Origin: Rhodococcus globerulus NBRC 14531 | Lineage (GTDB): Bacteria > Actinomycetota > Actinomycetes > Mycobacteriales > Mycobacteriaceae | NCBI RefSeq assembly: GCF_001894805.1 | Contig: NZ_BCWX01000001.1 | Span: forward strand, 558,001-622,000 | Length of the DNA stretch: 64,000 bases | Direction of reading: 5' to 3' | Shown: in pieces, positions 59,647 through 64,000 of the stretch | Position numbering within the stretch: position 1 is the first letter of the stretch | How the letters are laid out: each line of letters starts with the position of its first letter | Program-made: the position numbers and the translations under genes | The notes under the pieces: model-generated | Seen by the model: only the letters and a program-made list of their open reading frames with translations | The model's database searches: none | What the model was told of the DNA's origin: nothing

Positions 59647-61265
59647 TTGCTCACCAGCGCAGCAATTTCAGCGGGGAGTTCACCTGTGGGCGAGGTGGAC
59701 GTCCACTGTCCTGCGATCTTACTGACCTTACGAGGTCCGCTGGATCCGAGTATCCACAATTCATCAGCGCCAGTGAGCCAATGCAATTCGTCGTCGAGGC
59801 CAACTGCGGTGCGGAAGATCTCGGTTCCCGCCGAGTCGGTGATCGAGGCAAACCGGCCTGATTCGCCAGTCGCTATTGCAGCGAAATAGGTGCCCGAGTC
59901 ACTGGGATCCCCAACTGGGACAACCGCAGTCGTTGTCGAAGTAGTTGGCAGGGTGGTTGTGGTTGTGGTCGGCAAGGTCGTGGTCTGTGTTGCTGTTGTT
60001 TCGTTGGTTGTGGTTGCGGTAGTTGTCGTTTCAGGAGGGGTCATCGGTGTCGGAGATGATTCTGTTGCGGAGGTCGACGTGCTTGTTGTCGTTTCTCCGG
60101 CCGACGAAGTCGTGGGTGCGGCCGTAGTCGTCGACGTTGTTTCGGGAGCCGCGGCGGGCGCCAGGCGGGCGGCAAACCCGGCCGGAACGGTCTGTGCGCC
60201 CTCTTTGACACATTTGGTTCCGACAAGCGAAGCAACGGAGATAGGAACAGGGAAGAATGCGGTCGATATCTGCGTGCCGACCTTGGTATAGATCTCAGCC
60301 GTATATGCACCGTCAGCAAGCAAACCGAAGAGTCCGACGGCTATCGTCGTGGTGAGGCTGCTGATATTGTCCACGGTGACGGTCGAGGTCGGCGTATCGT
60401 TCTTTCGAACGATGACTTTGTATGTGTATGGGCCGGTACCACCAGGCGCGGTCCAAGTGAGAGTGACAGTCGTTAACAGACCAAAGAGACCGCCAGTGGT
60501 GGCACAGGTTGCGCTCGGGACCCGCGGAGCTATGACGCTTGCGGCGGTGAATGTCGACTGGGCGCGTGCCGTGTCCTGAAATGCCGCAGCGGTTCCCGTC
60601 GTCTGTGCAATACCGAGTGACAGTGACACCAGAGTTGCTCCGGCAATCGTGGTTTTCACGAGCTTGCCCGATCGGGTTGCACGCGAAGGGGTATCCGATG
60701 GTGAAGAGATAACGTGTCTGTTTGTCGTCTCGATGCTTTCGCCAGTCGGAGGCTCCGGGCGGTTCGGTCGAGGCCCACCGGGCCTGAACGCGATCATCAG
60801 CAGGATTCCGGCGAGAACACCGCCGAGGAAGACGCCGATCGGTCCGGATGCCCAGGACACGAGGTAGCCAAGTTTGTTCATGCTGAACAGAACTCGATCA
60901 ACGGTTGTGACGTAGTACGTCTCGATGTCAGCCTCGGCGTTCGCGTCACCTTTCAGAGTCAGTACTACGCCCGCAGCCTGCGGAGCAATGCTGTCGACGC
61001 GGTGGGTAATCCGAGTGCCCTGAGTATTGGTCACGCTGACAACGTCACCGACGGCGATCTCATCGGCAGGTGTTGATCGAGAGAAAGCCAGTGCACCTGT
61101 GCTGATTTCAGGTTCCATGGAGCCCGATCGGAAGACGAGCGGCTTGATCCCCAGAAACAGGCCCGCCGCCGCGATCACGATGCACAGAACTCCGGCGCAT
61201 GCGCCGATCGTGAGCGCAAGCTCCCGCACGCGACCGCGTCGATGTGAATGCTTCTCTCGGGTCAT
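59643..61265 (-). CDS. SipW-type signal peptidase fused to a secreted Thr-rich surface protein
   Basis: 540 residues. Residues 1-165 form a SipW/ER-type signal peptidase: helix about 15-40, catalytic Ser49 in FRSGSMEP, His88 in ITHRV, Asp107 in GDAN, and a second helix about 133-160. After a cytoplasmic-type linker, residues 201-228 (KLVKTTIAGATLVSLSLGIA) followed by AAAFQDTA look like an alternate signal peptide, then an Fn3-like domain (about 250-350, with a Cys pair), a long Thr-rich stalk (about 380-440) and a C-terminal domain (about 455-540). An enzyme and its putative substrate are thus on one chain. The gap to the previous operon gene is 7 bases. Confidence 0.85.
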   Translation of the reverse strand: MTREKHSHRRGRVRELALTIGACAGVLCIVIAAAGLFLGIKPLVFRSGSMEPEISTGALAFSRSTPADEIAVGDVVSVTNTQGTRITHRVDSIAPQAAGVVLTLKGDANAEADIETYYVTTVDRVLFSMNKLGYLVSWASGPIGVFLGGVLAGILLMIAFRPGGPRPNRPEPPTGESIETTNRHVISSPSDTPSRATRSGKLVKTTIAGATLVSLSLGIAQTTGTAAAFQDTARAQSTFTAASVIAPRVPSATCATTGGLFGLLTTVTLTWTAPGGTGPYTYKVIVRKNDTPTSTVTVDNISSLTTTIAVGLFGLLADGAYTAEIYTKVGTQISTAFFPVPISVASLVGTKCVKEGAQTVPAGFAARLAPAAAPETTSTTTAAPTTSSAGETTTSTSTSATESSPTPMTPPETTTTATTTNETTATQTTTLPTTTTTTLPTTSTTTAVVPVGDPSDSGTYFAAIATGESGRFASITDSAGTEIFRTAVGLDDELHWLTGADELWILGSSGPRKVSKIAGQWTSTSPTGELPAEIAALVSK

Positions 61266-61272
61266 GGCGCGC

Positions 61273-61884
61273 TCACACCGACGTTGCAGTGAAGTTGAAT
61301 GTAACTGTCACAGTGGTGCCTTGGACTGTCGACGGCGCTGCCGCGTCCAAAGTCACGAGAAAGCAGATGTCGTCGACGCCGGAGGTGGCGGGCAGTGAAC
61401 GAGTGCCGATGATGTTTGCGCTTGTACCCCCGTTCACGAGGGACGTATTTGCGATGATCGACGTTCCACTGCAGGTTCCGACATTGCTGGCATTGGCTGC
61501 GGTCCCTCCCGAGTACGTCGAGACTTTCAGGTACGGAGCGAGAGTAGACGTCGTCGATGTTGTATTGGCGGTGTAGGTGAAGGCTACAGACCCTTTGTTC
61601 TGAACTGACAGCATGGCTGCAATGCTCTGTCCCGGAGACATATTGGCTTTGGTGAGCGCTGTGAACGCGTATGCGGTCGGGTTTCCTTCGGCATTGTTCA
61701 GTTGGAGATTGATGGTTCCGGTACTGAAAGCGCCCGAGGTGGCTGTAGCTGTGTCGGTCCACGCGGCCATGGTTCCGACTGCACCTGTTCCCAGAACCAT
61801 CCCGAGTGCGAGTAGTGCGCGAACCCGCGCACTACCGAGCATCATTCGAACTCTGCTGGGCGTGTTTTCAGAGTGTCGTGACAT
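61273..61884 (-). CDS. TasA/camelysin-like exported protein with alternate signal
   Basis: 203 residues. The ATG at 61884 is chosen from the in-frame candidates because it gives a basic start (SRVRMMLGSARVRALLALG) before a hydrophobic core and a TMAAWTDTATA segment typical of SipW-type cleavage regions. The mature protein has TFNFTATSV-like strands, LSVQNKGSVAFTY and Thr/Ala-rich repeats as in TasA-type fibre subunits. It overlaps the upstream peptidase gene's end by 17 bases. Confidence 0.82.
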   Translation of the reverse strand: MSRHSENTPSRVRMMLGSARVRALLALGMVLGTGAVGTMAAWTDTATATSGAFSTGTINLQLNNAEGNPTAYAFTALTKANMSPGQSIAAMLSVQNKGSVAFTYTANTTSTTSTLAPYLKVSTYSGGTAANASNVGTCSGTSIIANTSLVNGGTSANIIGTRSLPATSGVDDICFLVTLDAAAPSTVQGTTVTVTFNFTATSV

Positions 61885-62524
61885 GTCCGGCGCTTTCGTT
61901 GTGTGACGCGGTGGCTGTTTCGGATAGCTGGATATCGTCAGACATCTGAACGTCGTCGACATTCGCGGCGCGATTGCGTCGGTCTCTGCGGCCCTCACGC
62001 GTTCCACTGACAAACATATAGACGGCATAAGCGGCGAGAGCGGTGACAACAATGCTCAGGATGATCTTGCGTTGCTCCCCGGTCAGCCAGCTGTGCACGT
62101 ATCCGAGATACGGAAAGCTGTACCAGACCTTCCCTCTGATCTGTTCCGGGATTACCGGTTTTTCATCCGGAATGGAGTTGGCATCTCCCTGTGTGGTGAA
62201 AACTCGTTCGCCGCGGGTGTTCTCACTGATGGCGATGATGCGATGTGTCACGACAGTCGGCTTTCCGGACTCCAACTGAAACGTGATGGGAGTTCCGATC
62301 GCGAGATCGTTTGCGTCGGCTTCCTTGACGACAATCAGGGAACCAGGCTTGTAGGTCGGCGACATCGAACCTGTGAGAACCGTATATCGCTGCGCCCCAG
62401 CAAGGTACGGCACCACGATTGTTGCAATGATCAGCGCGCTGAGGACAAGCAGAAGCAGCCAGCTGGCAATGGAAGTGATCCACCAGATAGGTCCGCTTCG
62501 TTGTGCGCGGTGCTGTGCGTCCAT
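61868..62524 (-). CDS. SipW-type signal peptidase I (218 aa)
   Basis: 218 residues with a membrane helix at about 13-40 and another near 150-170. Catalytic Ser53 in VLTGSMSPTY, His94 in VVTHRI and Asp114 in GDANSIPD give the Ser/His/Asp set of SipW/ER-type enzymes instead of the Ser/Lys dyad of ordinary LepB. The ATG at 62524 is preferred because it places the first helix at the usual distance. The cytoplasmic C-terminus is Arg/Asp-rich. It most likely processes the alternate-signal proteins encoded beside it. Confidence 0.9.
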   Translation of the reverse strand: MDAQHRAQRSGPIWWITSIASWLLLLVLSALIIATIVVPYLAGAQRYTVLTGSMSPTYKPGSLIVVKEADANDLAIGTPITFQLESGKPTVVTHRIIAISENTRGERVFTTQGDANSIPDEKPVIPEQIRGKVWYSFPYLGYVHSWLTGEQRKIILSIVVTALAAYAVYMFVSGTREGRRDRRNRAANVDDVQMSDDIQLSETATASHNESAGHVTTL

Positions 62525-62535
62525 CAAAATCCTCA

Positions 62536-63120
62536 CTACGGCTGCGTGCGCGGGGGAACGAATTGTGTGCCCTTGAAGTTCAAGGTTGCGGTAGTCGACT
62601 GACCTTGTGCGGCACTTGCATTGACGGTCGCTCGCAGACACCACGTTGACGACGTGTTCGGTGAAAGAGTTGGCCTGGGTGTCGGTAGCGGAGTCGCTGG
62701 GTACTTGGCCGCAGTCAGGGTCCCGGTGTAGAGCTGCGTGCCGGTGGGCGTTCCGGTTGTGGGGCAATCGGCATTGCTGCCTACCTGCCACACCGTGAGA
62801 TTGAGTTTCGGTTCCGGCTGCGACTGGCTTGCCGAGGTCAATTCGTATTGCACGATCATCGGAGTGCGGTTCGCGATGGTGATGGGTTTCTGGGAGTAGG
62901 CGCCAAGACTCATGGCGGTACCTCCGAAACCAGTCATCGTGTAACTCTCGGTAGCACTCGCGTAATCTGCGCCCAGGCGTAGGACCAACGTGTCTGCTGT
63001 CATTTGCAGCCCGGACACTGGAGTCTCGGCACGCCACAGGGCGCCGGTCTGTTGTGCTGATGCAAACATCACCACGATGACCGACGCACCTGCGAGTGCC
63101 CCCCAGGCTTTAGCTCTCAC
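62536..63120 (-). CDS. Exported protein with alternate-type signal (194 aa)
   Basis: 194 residues from a GTG at 63120. RAKAWGALAGASVIVVMFAS leads to QQTGALWRAETPV, an alternate-signal-like region with Trp after the hydrophobic core. The mature part is Ser/Thr/Pro-rich, with two Cys in a CPTTG to WCLRA arrangement and a GKTLNFKG-like C-terminus (ATLNFKGTQF). No family recognised beyond the SipW-substrate pattern. It lies 12 bases after the first operon gene and 11 bases before the peptidase. Confidence 0.78.
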   Translation of the reverse strand: MRAKAWGALAGASVIVVMFASAQQTGALWRAETPVSGLQMTADTLVLRLGADYASATESYTMTGFGGTAMSLGAYSQKPITIANRTPMIVQYELTSASQSQPEPKLNLTVWQVGSNADCPTTGTPTGTQLYTGTLTAAKYPATPLPTPRPTLSPNTSSTWCLRATVNASAAQGQSTTATLNFKGTQFVPPRTQP

Positions 63121-63132
63121 GGTTTCGCAGCC

Positions 63133-63717
63133 TCAGGGATTGATGGCTGTTTGCTCGATCTTGAGCGCGAGATCCGTCAAGTTGATCGACGCACCCTGAG
63201 CAACAAGGTCGTTCACGTTGGCGAATGTGATGACAACTGTGACGGCCACCGCGTCGCCGTTGTTGGCTTCTGTCAGGGGGCTCGCAGCGGTCACGACATT
63301 GCCGTCGACGGTGACAGTGGTCTCGACATCGATGTTGGCGAGGAGCTCCCCGGCAGTGGCGCCGGTTGCCGCTGTCGTGCCAGCTGTGATCGAAGCGGGA
63401 TCCGCCTCGATGACGGCGTTCAATCGATCGCCGATTGCGGTGATCGATGTGGTGCAGTTGTACTCGAGCACCTCGGTCGGGACGATTCTGTATGCAGCAA
63501 GGTCTGCGGTGGGAATGGCAATGGTCGTCGGGTTCGTCGACGCCCATCCACTGGTGCCTGCAGCTGCGACGCAATCTGCGATTTGCAGCTCGCCGGCGGT
63601 GATGGTGTTTCCGCCGATCGTCGAACTGTCGCTCCAGTACGCGAGTGAACCTGCGCCGCCGAGGAGTAGTGCGCCCGCGGCTGCTGCCGCAATTGCACCC
63701 TTTGTCTGTTTCTTCAT
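63133..63717 (-). CDS. Exported protein with SipW-type alternate signal (194 aa)
   Basis: 194 residues. MKKQTKGAIAAAAAGALLLG then GAGSLAYWSDSSTI, a canonical SipW-type signal very similar to the 59092 gene. The mature protein has VTVTVVITFANV-type strands (AVTVVITFANVNDL) and Thr/Ala-rich repeats, consistent with a fibre or surface subunit. It is the first gene of the operon and the two related proteins (first and last gene) flank the peptidases. Confidence 0.85.
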   Translation of the reverse strand: MKKQTKGAIAAAAAGALLLGGAGSLAYWSDSSTIGGNTITAGELQIADCVAAAGTSGWASTNPTTIAIPTADLAAYRIVPTEVLEYNCTTSITAIGDRLNAVIEADPASITAGTTAATGATAGELLANIDVETTVTVDGNVVTAASPLTEANNGDAVAVTVVITFANVNDLVAQGASINLTDLALKIEQTAINP

Positions 63718-64000
63718 GGAGAGCTCATTTCTGGGGAGTCCGAATTGGGTCGTTCAGAAATGAGTATCAGCCATGGCAAACGATTCGTTACCGGTTTTGA
63801 AAAGAATATTTCGCCCAAATTGAAATTTTACGTTTGAGCTGGGAAAAGCCGCCTACCTGCGACTAGTCACCAATCCGTTAGTTCAACCTTGAAGAATTCT
63901 CCCGTTTGTCCAACTCGACAAAGGTTTTACGTTTCCTTTGTTTTGCGTTATTCATTCGGCTGGTTAACTACCCGTTCTATTTAGGCGATATGTCCGAATT
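63718..64000. promoter_or_regulatory. AT-rich upstream region of the SipW-type operon
   Basis: 283 bases to the window edge with much lower GC than the genes, including AAAAGAATATTTCG and AATTGAAATTTTACG. It probably contains the operon promoter; no specific operator is recognised and no gene is seen. Confidence 0.5.

Overview
The window is a high-GC, gene-dense actinobacterial chromosome segment that reads as Rhodococcus (R. erythropolis/qingshengii-like). I base this on gene content, on GTG/TTG starts with AGGAG-type ribosome binding sites, on actinobacterial operators (HspR HAIR, LexA box, IdeR/DtxR box, CRP/GlxR sites), and on a gene order that I recall from Mycobacterium tuberculosis: purA - Rv0358 - M50 protease - Rv0360 - Rv0361 - fba - dedA - GH76 - TrmH - pyrE - Rv0383 - clpB - flavohemoglobin, and purT - rhodanese - metZ. 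The assignment comes from memory and pattern reading; no search was run.

Layout. 1-3953: citrate sensor kinase (3' end outside the window), a lone TctC-type binding lipoprotein and a CitMHS citrate transporter. 3960-8486: a nitric-oxide module with bacterial NO synthase, two flavohemoglobin-like proteins and a stand-alone FAD/NAD(P) reductase. 8582-27126: conserved core (clpB with HAIR, pyrE, MarR and TetR regulators, plsC-like/YhhN/SDR operon, TrmH, GH76, two DedA proteins, fba, DUF3151) and a CDF metal exporter. 27116-37883: accessory stretch (WYL, HxlR and TetR regulators each beside a likely target, an MFS pump, SDRs, and a DUF222-HNH 13E12-type gene with a perfect LexA box). 37972-49718: core again (M50 protease, purA, HAD nucleotidase, MocR regulator, methyltransferase, CoA-transferase family racemase, heterodimeric ABC exporter). 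50030-50993: four tandem genes for leaderless 37-41 residue amphipathic peptides behind two perfect CRP/GlxR sites. 51167-59030: diguanylate cyclase, purT, amidohydrolase, fprA with an IdeR-like box, rhodanese and metZ. 59092-63717: a compact six-gene operon for a SipW-type secretion system.

The parts most worth follow-up are the SipW-type operon, in which one peptidase is fused to what looks like its own substrate, and the four-peptide cluster beside an asymmetric ABC exporter. Next come the NOS/flavohemoglobin module and the SOS-controlled DUF222-HNH gene. No rRNA, tRNA, CRISPR array or complete insertion sequence was seen.
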